In this document: positions 23,989 through 33,267 of the stretch, one piece after another
Numbering within the stretch: position 1 is the stretch's first letter
How the letters are laid out: each line of letters starts with the position of its first letter
Assembly: GCA_010671905.1 (NCBI GenBank)
Contig: JAAHII010000001.1
Span: 5,518,001-5,582,000 of the forward strand
Length of the DNA: 64,000 nt
Reading direction: 5' to 3'
From: Leptolyngbya sp. SIOISBB
GTDB lineage: Bacteria; Cyanobacteriota; Cyanobacteriia; Phormidesmidales; Phormidesmidaceae
Program-made: the position numbers and the translations under genes
The notes under the pieces: generated by a model
Database searches by the model: none
Told to the model about the DNA's origin: nothing
Seen by the model: the letters and a program-made list of their open reading frames with translations, nothing else

Positions 23989-24938
23989 GTCCCCTCAACT
24001 GGACTGCCACTGAGGACGACATCTGGCGTCGGCTGAGGCGTCAAGGTTGATTGCAAAAACGCTCGGAGTAGCCCCACCACCACTGCTGGCGCTTCCACAT
24101 GGGGCAGCACGCCCACATCTGGCACCACGTGGACGGTTTGAATGGCCTGACGGTTCATGGCCGCTAATCGTTTCGTCTTCCCGGGGTGGTTGAATCGGGC
24201 TTTTTCACCCCCGACGATGGTGGTGGGCACCGTGAGTTGACCGATGTAGCGGGTCAAGTCAAAGCAGATATCGCCTTTCAGCGAGGCTAGCGCCGCATAT
24301 TCCGCATTGGGCTGTTGAGTGCAAAAGGTGTAAGCCTGCACGATTTCATCGGTGATGCGTTCGGGATGAGCAAAGAGAAAGTTGGTGAGAAACTGCGTCA
24401 CGGCGGCCTCGTTCGCCGCGCCAAATTGATAAATGAGGCGATCGATAATCGGTGTTCCCGCCAAAAGAGCAGGCAGGCTGAACCCGTACCCCACTCCAAA
24501 GTCATCATTACCGGAGGGTGACACTAAAAACAGCGCCTTGAACAGTTCTGGCCGCTGAATTGCGAGTTGTACCACCACCCCGGCCGTTAACGAAGTTGCT
24601 GCGACGATCGCGGGTGCGCCCGCCACTTGTTCAACTAAGTGGGCAATCATGTTGCAGTAGTCCGCTGGGCAGTAATCTCGCTGGGGATGGGCCGATTGTC
24701 CCCAGCCCACCAGATCTGGCGCAATGATGCGATAGTCTGCCGCCAGCGCTCCATACACCTTGGACCATTCGTAAGCCGAAGAACCCCCACCCAAGCTATG
24801 CAGACAGACTAATGTGCACTGCTTTGGCGAGTTCTGGGTATCCCACATGCCCCCCGGCGCTTGCGTGTAGTAAGCCATGATGCCCAAAGAGGTTTCAGTG
24901 ACTTTTTGCTCAAAGCCCGGAGGCAAAAATTGCAGCAT
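23985..24938 (-). CDS. Alpha/beta-hydrolase fold protein
   Basis: About 317 residues from the ATG at 24938; the frame extends to a TTG at 24953. Oxyanion region L-V-C-L-H-S-L-G-G-G-S-S, then D-L-V-G-W-G-Q-S, a nucleophile elbow A-A-T-S-L-T-A-G (Ser in an A-x-S-x-T context rather than G-x-S-x-G), and the C-terminal H in V-L-P-H-V-E-A-P. This is the standard order of Ser, acid and His in the fold. Many such proteins occur near photosynthesis and quinone genes in cyanobacteria, but the substrate cannot be told. It lies 160 bases after the FAD-oxidase gene in the same direction. Confidence 0.82.
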   Translation of the reverse strand: MLQFLPPGFEQKVTETSLGIMAYYTQAPGGMWDTQNSPKQCTLVCLHSLGGGSSAYEWSKVYGALAADYRIIAPDLVGWGQSAHPQRDYCPADYCNMIAHLVEQVAGAPAIVAATSLTAGVVVQLAIQRPELFKALFLVSPSGNDDFGVGYGFSLPALLAGTPIIDRLIYQFGAANEAAVTQFLTNFLFAHPERITDEIVQAYTFCTQQPNAEYAALASLKGDICFDLTRYIGQLTVPTTIVGGEKARFNHPGKTKRLAAMNRQAIQTVHVVPDVGVLPHVEAPAVVVGLLRAFLQSTLTPQPTPDVVLSGSPVEGT

Positions 24939-25097
24939 GGTGAAAGAACTCAATGGATGCTTACTGTAACGGTATCAAGTTTGCCGCCGCGATCGCTGTT
25001 TCCCATTGGCCAAGCTTCCCGAAATCTCAGGCCACTGGATGATGTGAAGCTTAAACCCCAATTGCCACGGTCGAGCAAGGGCAAGGGAGCATTGTCA

Positions 25098-26288
25098 CTA
25101 AGCGGATAGGCTGTCAGCAGAGAAGCGATCGGGGCGAGTGGCCTGTACAACGTCACTGGCTTGACCGTTAGCCCACCGGGCGAAGTGCTCCGCCATCGCG
25201 GGCACTAAGCCAAAGGGACTGGTAAAGCCAGAAAACACATAGCCTCTCTGCAGGCCGGGCACCGGCCCTGCCAAGGGCAAGCCATCTTGACTAAAGGCCA
25301 CCCGGCAGGCGTGCCACTGTCCCGGCACCTGATCAAGCGCTGGCACTAAGGGTGTAATGCCCGCCCGGATGCGCCGCTCGCCTTGGGTGACGTCCAACGT
25401 CGGCTCCAGAGCAGTGTTGATGCGACTAATTTGTCCCATGCGCAGGCGGCCATCGGGAAACTGTACACACCCGGAATCGAGAAAGGGGGGGCGGATTTCA
25501 TTGCCGGGTTCATCCCAGAGATCCTGCGTTGCATCGCTGGTGGCTTCTGACTCGATCGCAGAGCGGGTCAAGTCTGCAGGCATAATCAGAGATCGCAGCG
25601 TCAAATCTAACGGCGGCGTTTCCACCACTTCCGCATGGGTGAAATAAACGGGCACCCGAATGCCCGCAGTTTTGATTAGCTCTCGTGTGAGTCCTCCAGC
25701 AGCGACCACTACCTGACCGGCAGCGTAGGCTTGGGTGGGCGTGGTTACGCCCGTAATGCGATCGCCGATGCGGACTAATCCGGTTACGGTGGCGATAATG
25801 ATTTGCCCGCCCAGATTTTGCAAACCGTGGTTATATACCTTGACCAGCGCCGCTGGGTCGACGTGGCCATGGCGCACTGTAAGGGCTCCCGCGATCGCGG
25901 CAGGATTCAGCAGCGGTTCTCGTTCAACGGCTTCCGCCGCCGTAATGGGAACTGGTGGAGTTTCGACCTGAGCATAGCGCCGGACTAAATCTTGCGGATC
26001 TTGATCGGGTTCCACTGTCAGCAACAAATCCAACTCGCGATAGTGATGAGCTACCCCCGTTTCCTCTGGCAGGGCGGCGTAGCGGGTGCGACTCTCGCGA
26101 AAAAGTTGCCGCAGCAGCGGGCTACTGCCTGACCAATGGGGTACCCCGGCATAGCTGTAGCGGGTGGCACTTTCCGGAGTCACGGACTTTTCGAGCAGCA
26201 GTACCGAAACCCCTTGGCGCGCCAGTTCATAACTCAGCGCAGCGCCGGTCAAGCCGTTGCCGACCACAATCCAATCAAAGGTGGGCAT
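25098..26288 (-). CDS. FAD-dependent oxidoreductase (DAO family)
   Basis: 396 residues from the ATG at 26288. N-terminal Rossmann motif D-W-I-V-V-G-N-G-L-T-G-A-A-L-S-Y-E-L-A followed by LLEK (ribose-binding Glu), the middle G-H-V-D-P-A-A-L-V element and a second G-x-x-x-x-G region A-A-G-Q-V-V-V-A-A-G-G, and a C-terminal GLPLAGPVPGLQRGYVFSGF. This is the D-amino-acid/glycine/sarcosine oxidase-like family, which oxidises amine substrates with FAD. The specific substrate is not inferable. It contains a C run of seven that is in frame. It may be co-transcribed with the hydrolase downstream. Confidence 0.86.
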   Translation of the reverse strand: MPTFDWIVVGNGLTGAALSYELARQGVSVLLLEKSVTPESATRYSYAGVPHWSGSSPLLRQLFRESRTRYAALPEETGVAHHYRELDLLLTVEPDQDPQDLVRRYAQVETPPVPITAAEAVEREPLLNPAAIAGALTVRHGHVDPAALVKVYNHGLQNLGGQIIIATVTGLVRIGDRITGVTTPTQAYAAGQVVVAAGGLTRELIKTAGIRVPVYFTHAEVVETPPLDLTLRSLIMPADLTRSAIESEATSDATQDLWDEPGNEIRPPFLDSGCVQFPDGRLRMGQISRINTALEPTLDVTQGERRIRAGITPLVPALDQVPGQWHACRVAFSQDGLPLAGPVPGLQRGYVFSGFTSPFGLVPAMAEHFARWANGQASDVVQATRPDRFSADSLSA

Positions 26289-26294
26289 GACGAC

Positions 26295-26938
26295 TTAAGG
26301 ATGAATTTGAGCAAGAATGGTGCGGAGGCGATCGTAGTCGTCTTTGAGCTGCACGTTCAGCACTCGGCCTGCCTGTACCAGCCAATCTCGATCCAGTCGG
26401 CGTAACTGATAGACTTCGCGAATTACCGCCGCAATCAGACCATCTACAGGGGCACTGCGCATATCCATCAGCGTGCGCAAAAAGTCCAACTGCTCGGTAA
26501 ACTCTACGACTGCTTCCGGCGGGCAGCGATAGACCGCCTGGTGAACTTGTGGGGGGCGAGGCGGCAGGTGTTGGTAAATAGTGTTATCCCCCCGCTGGGC
26601 AAAAATCCCACGATCACCACACTAAACTCGGTCTTGAGCATCGCAAAAATTTGCGGTTGCTGCTCTCGCAGTTCCGCCAGCGATAGCCCTAAAGCGGTGG
26701 CCCGATGGACAGAATCCAACGGACTAGTGGTGGCATGGTAAACCACACCGTAAATCTGATTACCAGAGTCTTCGTCGGCGGCCTTAACCCAACTACCAAA
26801 GGGTGGCATCTGAGCAAAACTCAGCGCATCTGGTTCAAGGCATTGCGCCAAAAACTCAGTCGTCGACGTTTCAATAACTTCAGCGATGTGGCCAGGTTGA
26901 GGTGACTGGGCCGCAAGCTGCGGTAAAGGCAATCGCAT
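26295..26938 (-). pseudogene. HAS-barrel domain protein, frameshifted
   Basis: The first frame (from the ATG at 26938, MRLPLPQLAAQSPQPGHIAE) has FAQMPPFGSWVKA, Y-G-V-V-Y-H-A-T-T and A-T-A-L-G-L-S-L, the beta-barrel region also found in HerA-type ATPases. It stops at 26504. The correct continuation, IYQHLPPRPPQVHQAVYRCP and then D-F-L-R-T-L, is in another frame ending at 26295. The C run 26588-26593 is six long; seven (or four) would join the frames. The intact product would be ~214 residues, a conserved cyanobacterial protein with no assigned job. Probably an assembly error or a recent mutation. Confidence 0.75.
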
Positions 26939-26968
26939 AAAAGACCTTCATAATGCGGGCAGTGGGGT

Positions 26969-27157
26969 TTATTTCTTGCCTCGGCGCTTATCCAAGCCCT
27001 CTAGCTCGGAGGCGTTAAAGGTGACGAGCTTGTCCCAGTTGCCTCCTTCAAAGAGCACTGCTACTTTGCCGTCAGCAACGCGCTGCACTTGCCCTTGAAA
27101 GCCGTAGTAAGTGTCATCCATGTTGACCACGCGGACAGCCGCACCGGGAAAAAGCAT
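26969..27157 (-). CDS. ndhS: NAD(P)H-quinone oxidoreductase (NDH-1) subunit S
   Basis: 62 residues from the ATG at 27157, preceded by GAGG at 3-6 bases. [20 protein letters not shown], then [27 protein letters not shown] is the SH3-like NdhS fold (DUF3252). NdhS provides part of the ferredoxin-binding site on the photosynthetic NDH-1 complex, which runs cyclic electron flow and CO2 uptake at the thylakoid membrane. A longer frame to 27202 exists but adds atypical residues. Confidence 0.9.
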   Translation of the reverse strand: MLFPGAAVRVVNMDDTYYGFQGQVQRVADGKVAVLFEGGNWDKLVTFNASELEGLDKRRGKK

Positions 27158-27202
27158 AATCCTCGAATTCCTGAAAAGACAGCTACTCCCTTCTTTTAAC
27201 AC

Positions 27203-27759
27203 AAAGTCGAGAACTTCTCGCCATAGGCGACTTTCAGACCGATGGAATTTTGTCAGGGCGGCGATTGCTATGACTTATTCAAGCCCATGATTTTAGGAAC
27301 TGCCCCAGCTTCAGGTCTCGCGAACTGAGCCAAATTGCCGCGATCGCATCGTTCAAGAGGCCAGAGAAACCCCTTTGCCATACCTCTCATGCCGTGATTT
27401 TCGTTGTGCCAATTTCGATCTGGGCTGTGAGTTGCTCCGGTCAGGCACGGTTACAGGGCATGACATATTTCGATAAAAGTGTGAGGCCAGTTCAGGAGAT
27501 GGGCATGTTTGTCAGGAGTGAGGTCTGGGGTTGCGGTTTGTGGGTGTCATCAGTGAATTCCCGAGACTTGGTAGGGCCAGTCTTAACGGTGCTGTTCCAC
27601 AACGCAAGCCAGGGGCTCGAACCTTGGTGGTGCTAATGACTGATCGCCGATGGATAACTGCCTTAACGGTTCAGGGGGCGAACTGAGGGGGCGATCGCTG
27701 AAGCAGACCCCGATGACTGATCGCAACCCATGGTTTGTTCTACATAGTTTGCAATTCTG
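27203..27759. other. Intergenic stretch without recognised features
   Basis: About 560 bp between divergent genes, presumably holding both promoters. A short plus-strand frame (27394-27636) has no signature. No repeat or RNA gene was recognised. Confidence 0.5.
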
Positions 27760-29238
27760 ATGAGATTTTTACTAACGCTCTTACAGTGGCTCGTGGCTCT
27801 TTTAGCCGGAGCACTTTTATTCTTGGGGCTCGTGGGTGGGCAAATAATTATGGCAGTGCTGGCAGCGCTCGCCTTCGTGGTGGTGTTTCCGCCGCTGCAG
27901 CGCCAACTAGAGGCCAAACTCACCTTTTTACAACCCAAAGTCTTAAAGCTACTCGCTGGCATCATCTTAATAATTGCGGCGATCAGCTTCACGCCAGCGG
28001 TTGCCCAAGCCAAACTCTGCGCCGCGCCAGTGGATGCGACCTGTCCCAGTCATGAAGCCGAGTTGAATGTTGATGCAGCCTCGTCTGCTTTTGTGACGGC
28101 TCAGTTTCCGGATACCGATACAGGCACCGAGGTGACGCTGGAGTTAGTTTACACACCCGATAGTGATACGCCCGCCGCTCCCGCTGAAGCCGCACCCGAC
28201 GCCCCTGACGCGGCTGCCGAAACATCGCCGGACACTGCTGATGCTGAGGCGGCAAATCCCGAGGATGTTGCCCAGCCTGTGGTCCATACGGCGGCAGCAA
28301 CTGTGAGCGATCGCAAAGTGCAATTTGAACTGCCGTTAGAGACACTGCCCATCGGCGACTATACTGCGACCCTGGTAGCGGGAGATGAAACGATTACCGA
28401 AACCTTTGCGTTGACAGGCAATCCGCCCCGTCTCAATACGGTCGCCCTCTGTAGTGCTCTAGAGCAAAATGCCTGTGCCGCGAGTACGACTCGATATCTC
28501 GAAGATTCCTTCGAAACACTGTATGTGACTGGTGCGCCCCAGCACATTCGAGCGGCGGTGCCGGTGGAGGTTACGGTCAACTATCGTCCGCTACCAGAAG
28601 ATAGTGAGACGTTGAACACTACAACGGTGACGGTTAACCCCGGTGACGAGGCCTTCCAAGCCGCCATTCCCTTGCCGTCTCTCGCGGTGGGCACCTATGA
28701 AGTGCAGATGGCCTCTGCGGCTGCACCCGACTTTTTAGCCGAGACGAGCGAGTTTACGGTATGGCCCAATCCTGATGTCATTGACGCAGCAGCGGGGGGC
28801 AGCCTTATCAGTGATGCGATGCAACTGTCAGCCCTCAAGGTCTGTGAAAAAACCCTCTCGCCGGAAGAAATCGAGCAAATTATCAGTGAGGAAGGTTTGC
28901 AGGAAACGGATGTCAATCGGGGCGATCGCTGTGGCGATAGTCAAGACAGCTTTGCCGTCGGCACCCAAACCGTCAATGCCGATGTCAGTATTGGCAATCG
29001 GTTTACGGAGGCGACCCAAAACCTCGATCTCACGTTTATCTGGCGCTATGCAGCCAGTGAAAATGATGCTTTTGCCGAGGTGGCCGCTGATACCGTGACG
29101 GTAACGCCGGATATTGGCACCTATGTCTATACCTTGACCGCTGGTGAAGCTGGGTATGACGCTGGTATCTATGACGTGCTGGTCTATCTCAACACTGAGG
29201 CGTCGCGCCCGTTGCGTCGGGTCTTTGTGGTGCAGTAA
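27760..29238 (+). CDS. Envelope protein with N-terminal membrane helices and Ig-like Cys-containing repeats
   Basis: 492 residues from the ATG at 27760. Residues 5-50 and 63-87 are hydrophobic (Q-W-L-V-A-L-L-A-G-A-L-L-F and L-L-A-G-I-I-L-I-I-A-A-I), so the protein is membrane-anchored with a large exported part. After a low-complexity Ala/Pro/Asp/Glu linker (~125-160) come three similar beta-rich units, each starting with a Cys pair (L-C-A-A-P-V-D-A-T-C; A-L-C-S-A-L-E-Q-N-A-C; V-C-E-K then R-C) and ending with an I-G/V-G-T/D-Y-x-x-x-L/V strand (I-G-D-Y-T-A-T-L; V-G-T-Y-E-V-Q; I-G-T-Y-V-Y-T-L; A-G-I-Y-D-V-L-V). No family recognised. A structural or protein-binding role outside the membrane is likely. 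Confidence 0.72.
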   Translation: MRFLLTLLQWLVALLAGALLFLGLVGGQIIMAVLAALAFVVVFPPLQRQLEAKLTFLQPKVLKLLAGIILIIAAISFTPAVAQAKLCAAPVDATCPSHEAELNVDAASSAFVTAQFPDTDTGTEVTLELVYTPDSDTPAAPAEAAPDAPDAAAETSPDTADAEAANPEDVAQPVVHTAAATVSDRKVQFELPLETLPIGDYTATLVAGDETITETFALTGNPPRLNTVALCSALEQNACAASTTRYLEDSFETLYVTGAPQHIRAAVPVEVTVNYRPLPEDSETLNTTTVTVNPGDEAFQAAIPLPSLAVGTYEVQMASAAAPDFLAETSEFTVWPNPDVIDAAAGGSLISDAMQLSALKVCEKTLSPEEIEQIISEEGLQETDVNRGDRCGDSQDSFAVGTQTVNADVSIGNRFTEATQNLDLTFIWRYAASENDAFAEVAADTVTVTPDIGTYVYTLTAGEAGYDAGIYDVLVYLNTEASRPLRRVFVVQ

Positions 29239-29256
29239 ATGGCGTAATTACCCCAA

Positions 29257-29296
29257 CAAAAAAGCGGCGGGCAGCTAGCTGTCCGCCGCTTTTTTG
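29257..29296. terminator. Bidirectional terminator
   Basis: AAAAAAGCGGCGGGCAGC and its complement GCTGTCCGCCGCTTTTTT form a near-perfect stem with A and T tracts on either side. It serves both the plus-strand envelope gene and the converging frr transcript. Confidence 0.92.
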
Positions 29297-29349
29297 GTCA
29301 GGCTTGATTTGCATACACGACGACCCAAGACTGATTTAAAGGAACCTAC

Positions 29350-29907
29350 TTACACCGTCATGATGTCTTCTTCTTTGGCTTTCAGAGCCTGATCAATCTG
29401 AGCCGTGTACTTATCGGTTAAAGTTTGGACTTCATCTTGCAAATCGCGAAATTCATCTTCCGAAATTTCGCTGTCTTTTTCTTGCTTCTTAAAGACGTCG
29501 AGGCCATCGCGTCGTACATTGCGCACCGAGACCCGACCTTCTTCGGCATACTTGCCCGCCACTTTGACAAATTCTTTCCGTCGCTCATTCGTCAATGGGG
29601 GAATATTCAGCCGGATCAACTTGCCATCATTGTTGGGCACCAGGCCCACATCTGACATCGAAATGGAGCGTTCAATATCACTTAAAGAACTCGGGTCAAA
29701 GGGTTGAACCATAAGGGTGCTGGCATCCGGAGTGGTGATATTGGCCAGAGACTTGAGGGGAGTCGGACTGCCGTAATAATCCACCATGATTTTGTCCAGC
29801 AACGAGACGTTTGCTCGCCCTGTACGGATGGTGTTGAATGCCCGCTTGGTGGCATCCACTGCGTTTTGCATTGCGAGTTCGATATCAGTTAAATCAGCTA
29901 ACTTCAC
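29350..29907 (-). CDS. frr: Ribosome recycling factor
   Basis: 185 residues, the normal family length. Helical domain I residues ([20 protein letters not shown] near 28-47) and [12 protein letters not shown], the hinge, beta domain II, then [12 protein letters not shown] and V-S-V-R-N-V-R-R-D are all present. It acts with EF-G to split post-termination ribosomes. Its start overlaps the end of pyrH by 14 bases, the standard pyrH-frr operon. Confidence 0.97.
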   Translation of the reverse strand: MKLADLTDIELAMQNAVDATKRAFNTIRTGRANVSLLDKIMVDYYGSPTPLKSLANITTPDASTLMVQPFDPSSLSDIERSISMSDVGLVPNNDGKLIRLNIPPLTNERRKEFVKVAGKYAEEGRVSVRNVRRDGLDVFKKQEKDSEISEDEFRDLQDEVQTLTDKYTAQIDQALKAKEEDIMTV

Positions 29908-30622
29908 AGGACTCTCCCACTATTGTGCCGATCGATTCTCCCATCACTGCCCGGCGAATGTTACCTGGCACCGATAGGTCAAATATCATAATAGGAATAT
30001 TGTTGTCTTTGCACAGCGCGATCGCCGTGCCATCCATCACCTTTAGGTCGTGAGCCAGCACATGGCCATAGGTGAGACTATTAAATCGCTTGGCTTCTGG
30101 GTTTAGTTTGGGATCGGAATCGTAGACCCCGTCTACCTTCGTGCCTTTAAAGACGACATCGGCACCAATCTCGGCGGCTCTGAGAGCAGCTGTTGTATCT
30201 GTGGTGAAGAAAGGATTACCCGACCCTGCGCCGAAGATCACGACCCGTTTTTTTTCTAAATGGCGAATGGCCCGCCGCCGAATGTAGGGTTCCGCGACTT
30301 CTTGCATGGTGATGGCGGTTTGCACGCGGGTGGGAATGCCATTACGCTCGATCGCATCCTGTAGGGTCATGGCATTCATGACAGTGGCTAACATACCGAT
30401 ATAGTCAGCCGTCGCCCGATCCATCCCAGCAGCAGACCCCTTAATGCCCCTAAAAATATTGCCACCGCCGACGACGATGGCAATTTCAATTCCGTTTTTG
30501 ACGACAGTACTAACTTCTTCGGCAATGGATTGAACAACTGTTGGATCAACGCCATATGAGAGCTGCCCCATCAAAGCTTCGCCACTTAATTTAAGTAATA
30601 CGCGTTGGTAAGTATTGGCCAT
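29894..30622 (-). CDS. pyrH: Uridylate kinase
   Basis: 242 residues from the ATG at 30622. Amino-acid-kinase fold: [11 protein letters not shown] near the start, [11 protein letters not shown] (phosphate loop), [12 protein letters not shown], and [15 protein letters not shown]. It phosphorylates UMP to UDP, providing nucleotide-sugar precursors also needed by the polysaccharide genes further right. First gene of the pyrH-frr operon; no strong promoter motif could be defined upstream. Confidence 0.97.
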   Translation of the reverse strand: MANTYQRVLLKLSGEALMGQLSYGVDPTVVQSIAEEVSTVVKNGIEIAIVVGGGNIFRGIKGSAAGMDRATADYIGMLATVMNAMTLQDAIERNGIPTRVQTAITMQEVAEPYIRRRAIRHLEKKRVVIFGAGSGNPFFTTDTTAALRAAEIGADVVFKGTKVDGVYDSDPKLNPEAKRFNSLTYGHVLAHDLKVMDGTAIALCKDNNIPIMIFDLSVPGNIRRAVMGESIGTIVGESCEVS

Positions 30623-31001
30623 TTAGCTTATCCCCAAGTCCACAACCCCAGGATTCCCCATACATCTAACCATATCTGGGCGGGGCTTACCTCAAATCTG
30701 CGCGGAGAACTTATATTTCATCTGGCGTCGGGTTCTGAATGGTCGAGCAAAGCATGTGAGTAGGCAGAGCGAATATGCGGTAACCCCGTTTAGCAGTTGG
30801 CGATCGCACCGAATAGGCCGTTCGTCAGGCACGATCACATTCTTCCTTCGATCGGATGGGAATGATAGACACAATTCTGTTTGCCGATTTATCGCAATCT
30901 GCTGATTTAGATGAGACCAATACAAATGCTGGAAATTCACCGCGAGTCCAACTTGTATTTTGGGCTTTGCCCTCTGCATTTGGCTATGTCAAATACCTAA
31001 T
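30623..31001. other. Intergenic stretch, pyrH upstream region
   Basis: About 380 bp between pyrH and the YihY gene. The 20 bases TCACATTCTTCCTTC... at ~30836-30850 also occur near 13321, next to a family-2 repeat. Otherwise nothing recognised. Confidence 0.45.
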
Positions 31002-31931
31002 TCAAAGCACTAAATCGTGATTGCGACGGCTGCCAAATAAATGCGCATAGACGTAAGACATTACGCAGCCAAAGAAAAAGATTTGGCAGGTGAGATAAAT
31101 CCACAACATCAAAATCATGACCCCACCAATCGCACCGTAGGACTGGTACTGACCACCGATGTGAATAATGTTGCGGCTGACCAACTGTTGCAAGCCGATG
31201 AGCAACCCAGTGGTCAATAAAGTCCCTGGCCACAAATCTTTCCATGGAGTGAGGGTCGAGGGCAAAAAGCGGAATAGTAGCAACACGGCCAACGCGACTA
31301 ATAAAAAAGACGACCCGACTTGTAAGATTCTCGCAATCAATAAACTATCAATATTGACGAAAGAGACCGTACGGTCCATGTTGTTGAGCACGCGAAGAAC
31401 GACTCGAATCACAATATTCGACAGTAGTGATAGCAACAACAGCATCGCTGTGCTCATCACGAGCCCAAAGGCCATGAGTTTTTTGATCCCAAAAGCCATG
31501 GCATTAGCGTGTAAAGTCATGGACTCGCTGGTCTCTGGCTCTTCAGCTTTCCAAATCCGATCAACCGATCGATCCAACGCACTAAAAACGCTACTCGCGG
31601 CGAAAAACGACACCCCAAAGCCCACCATCCCAGCTCCCACACTTTGGCGGTTGAGTCTTAACAATGTATCTTCAATAATGTCAAAAGCATCGGGGGGCAG
31701 AGAGTCTTGGGCAAAGGTCAAAATCTTTTGGGCAGTGTCGGTTTCTGGACCCAATAAGAATCCCAAAATACTGGCAATTACTAAAGCAATGGGAAATAGT
31801 GAGAACAAGGCGTAATACGAGAGCGCTGCGCCCATTTCCAAACATTTATCCTTTTGCCACTTCAATCCCGTCTGGATGATGAGTTGTGCCCCGCGACTGG
31901 GTAAGACTTGATTCTTTAAAAACGGCAGCAT
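31002..31931 (-). CDS. YihY/BrkB-family inner-membrane protein
   Basis: 309 residues from the ATG at 31931. Six hydrophobic segments. Family markers are the K-D-K-C-L-E-M-G-A-A-L-S-Y-Y-A-L-F-S-L-F-P-I-A-L first helix, F-G-V-S-F-F-A-A-S-S-V-F-S-A-L-D-R-S-V-D-R-I-W, and G-A-I-G-G-V-M-I-L-M-L-W-I-Y-L-T near the end. Often annotated as ribonuclease BN by mistake; real function unknown, perhaps transport or envelope integrity. Confidence 0.93.
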   Translation of the reverse strand: MLPFLKNQVLPSRGAQLIIQTGLKWQKDKCLEMGAALSYYALFSLFPIALVIASILGFLLGPETDTAQKILTFAQDSLPPDAFDIIEDTLLRLNRQSVGAGMVGFGVSFFAASSVFSALDRSVDRIWKAEEPETSESMTLHANAMAFGIKKLMAFGLVMSTAMLLLLSLLSNIVIRVVLRVLNNMDRTVSFVNIDSLLIARILQVGSSFLLVALAVLLLFRFLPSTLTPWKDLWPGTLLTTGLLIGLQQLVSRNIIHIGGQYQSYGAIGGVMILMLWIYLTCQIFFFGCVMSYVYAHLFGSRRNHDLVL

Positions 31932-32070
31932 AGCGATCGCCTTTGGTCAGCCCAACAGCCCTTACAGTATCGCTGAATGCAGTCGGCTGAAGTGTGCTCA
32001 ATAACGACCAAGGCTTAGAAGCTTGGCCATTGCAGAAGCCGATTACCGCAGTCAACCTAATATGCTGGCA

Positions 32071-32264
32071 GTCTTACGACTGCGAGGGACAAAGCAACTG
32101 CAGCTACTTATGAGAGCGGTTAAGTAGAGGGCGCCACCAAGCCTCATTCGCGAGATACCATTGGGCGTCTTACGACTGCGAGGGACAAAGCAACTGCAGC
32201 TACTTATGAGAGCGGTTAAGTAGAGGGCGCCACCAAGCCTCATTCGCGAGATACCATTGGGCGG
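32071..32264. repeat. Perfect 96-bp tandem duplication
   Basis: The unit starting GTCTTACGACTGCGAGGGAC at 32071 is repeated exactly from 32167, and the match runs on to 32263-32264. 96 is divisible by three, so the same frame stays open on the minus strand through both units. The right unit contains the last codons and stop of rfbB; the left one repeats them after the stop. Confidence 0.95.
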
Positions 32265-33267
32265 TTTGGGCGAGCCCGGTGGCAAAGTCGTATTTTGGCT
32301 GCCACCCCAACTCGCGCTGAATTTTAGAAATATCCATGGCATAGCGGCGATCGTGCCCCAGGCGATCGGTCACAAATGTGATCAGGTTGCTAGCTGGCAA
32401 GACGGGTAACTCCCCGGCCAAGTTGTCCATTAAGCCACAAAGCTGCTGGACAATATCAATATTTTTGACTTGGTTGTTCCCACCAATATTGTAAGTCTCA
32501 CCGGGAGTCGCTTTTTGCAACACCGTCGAGATCGCCTCGCAATGGTCCGCAACGTGCAGCCAGTCTCGAACGTTTTGTCCATCCCCATAAACGGGTAACG
32601 GTTTTCCTGACAAAATATTCACACACATCAAGGGAATCAATTTCTCTGGGAACTGGTATGGCCCATAGTTATTCGAACAATTTGTGATTAAGGTGGGCAT
32701 GCCATAGGTGTGAAAGTAGGCCCGCACCAGATGATCACTCCCGGCTTTAGAGGCCGAATACGGACTGTTGGGGGCGTAGGGGGTGATTTCGCTAAAGGCC
32801 GGGTCATCCGGCCCCAAGCTACCAAAGACCTCATCAGTCGAGACGTGCAAAAATCGGTAATGCTCTGGCTTACCTTGCGCTTCCCAATGCTGGCGAAAGG
32901 CTTCCAAGAGGGTGAACGTTCCCACCACGTTAGTTTGGACAAAGGCTGCTGGCCCTAAAATTGAGCGATCAACATGGGATTCCGCAGCAAAATGAATGAC
33001 CGTGTCAATCTGATGGTCGATCAGTAGCTGAGACACTAGGGCCGCGTCACAAATATCGCCCTTCACAAAGGTGAAGCCAGCCGCGCCTTCTAAATCTGAT
33101 AGCGTATCTCGATGACCGGCATAGGTCAGGGCATCCAAAACGGTTAAAGACGCAGATTGCGGATGCCAGTACCGCACAAAATTAGAGCCGATAAACCCGG
33201 CCCCACCTGTGACTAATACACGCATGTTAGGCACATTAGATGATGCTTGATTGACCAAATTCGTCAC
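32200..33267 (-). CDS. rfbB: dTDP-glucose 4,6-dehydratase
   Basis: 355 residues from a GTG at 33267 directly abutting the previous stop (TAG then GTG); an ATG at 33225 begins the typical MRVLVTGGAGFIGSNFVRYW and may be the real start. NAD-binding GGAGFIGS, active-site V-S-T-D-E-V-F-G (T-D-E) and catalytic Y-S-A-S-K (YxxxK) are present, with N-N-Y-G-P-Y-Q-F-P-E-K-L-I-P and V-R-D-W-L-H-V-x-D. It converts dTDP-glucose to dTDP-4-keto-6-deoxyglucose, the entry to rhamnose and other deoxysugars. The other rml genes are not here. Its 3' end lies in the tandem duplication. Confidence 0.95.
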   Translation of the reverse strand: MTNLVNQASSNVPNMRVLVTGGAGFIGSNFVRYWHPQSASLTVLDALTYAGHRDTLSDLEGAAGFTFVKGDICDAALVSQLLIDHQIDTVIHFAAESHVDRSILGPAAFVQTNVVGTFTLLEAFRQHWEAQGKPEHYRFLHVSTDEVFGSLGPDDPAFSEITPYAPNSPYSASKAGSDHLVRAYFHTYGMPTLITNCSNNYGPYQFPEKLIPLMCVNILSGKPLPVYGDGQNVRDWLHVADHCEAISTVLQKATPGETYNIGGNNQVKNIDIVQQLCGLMDNLAGELPVLPASNLITFVTDRLGHDRRYAMDISKIQRELGWQPKYDFATGLAQTAQWYLANEAWWRPLLNRSHK

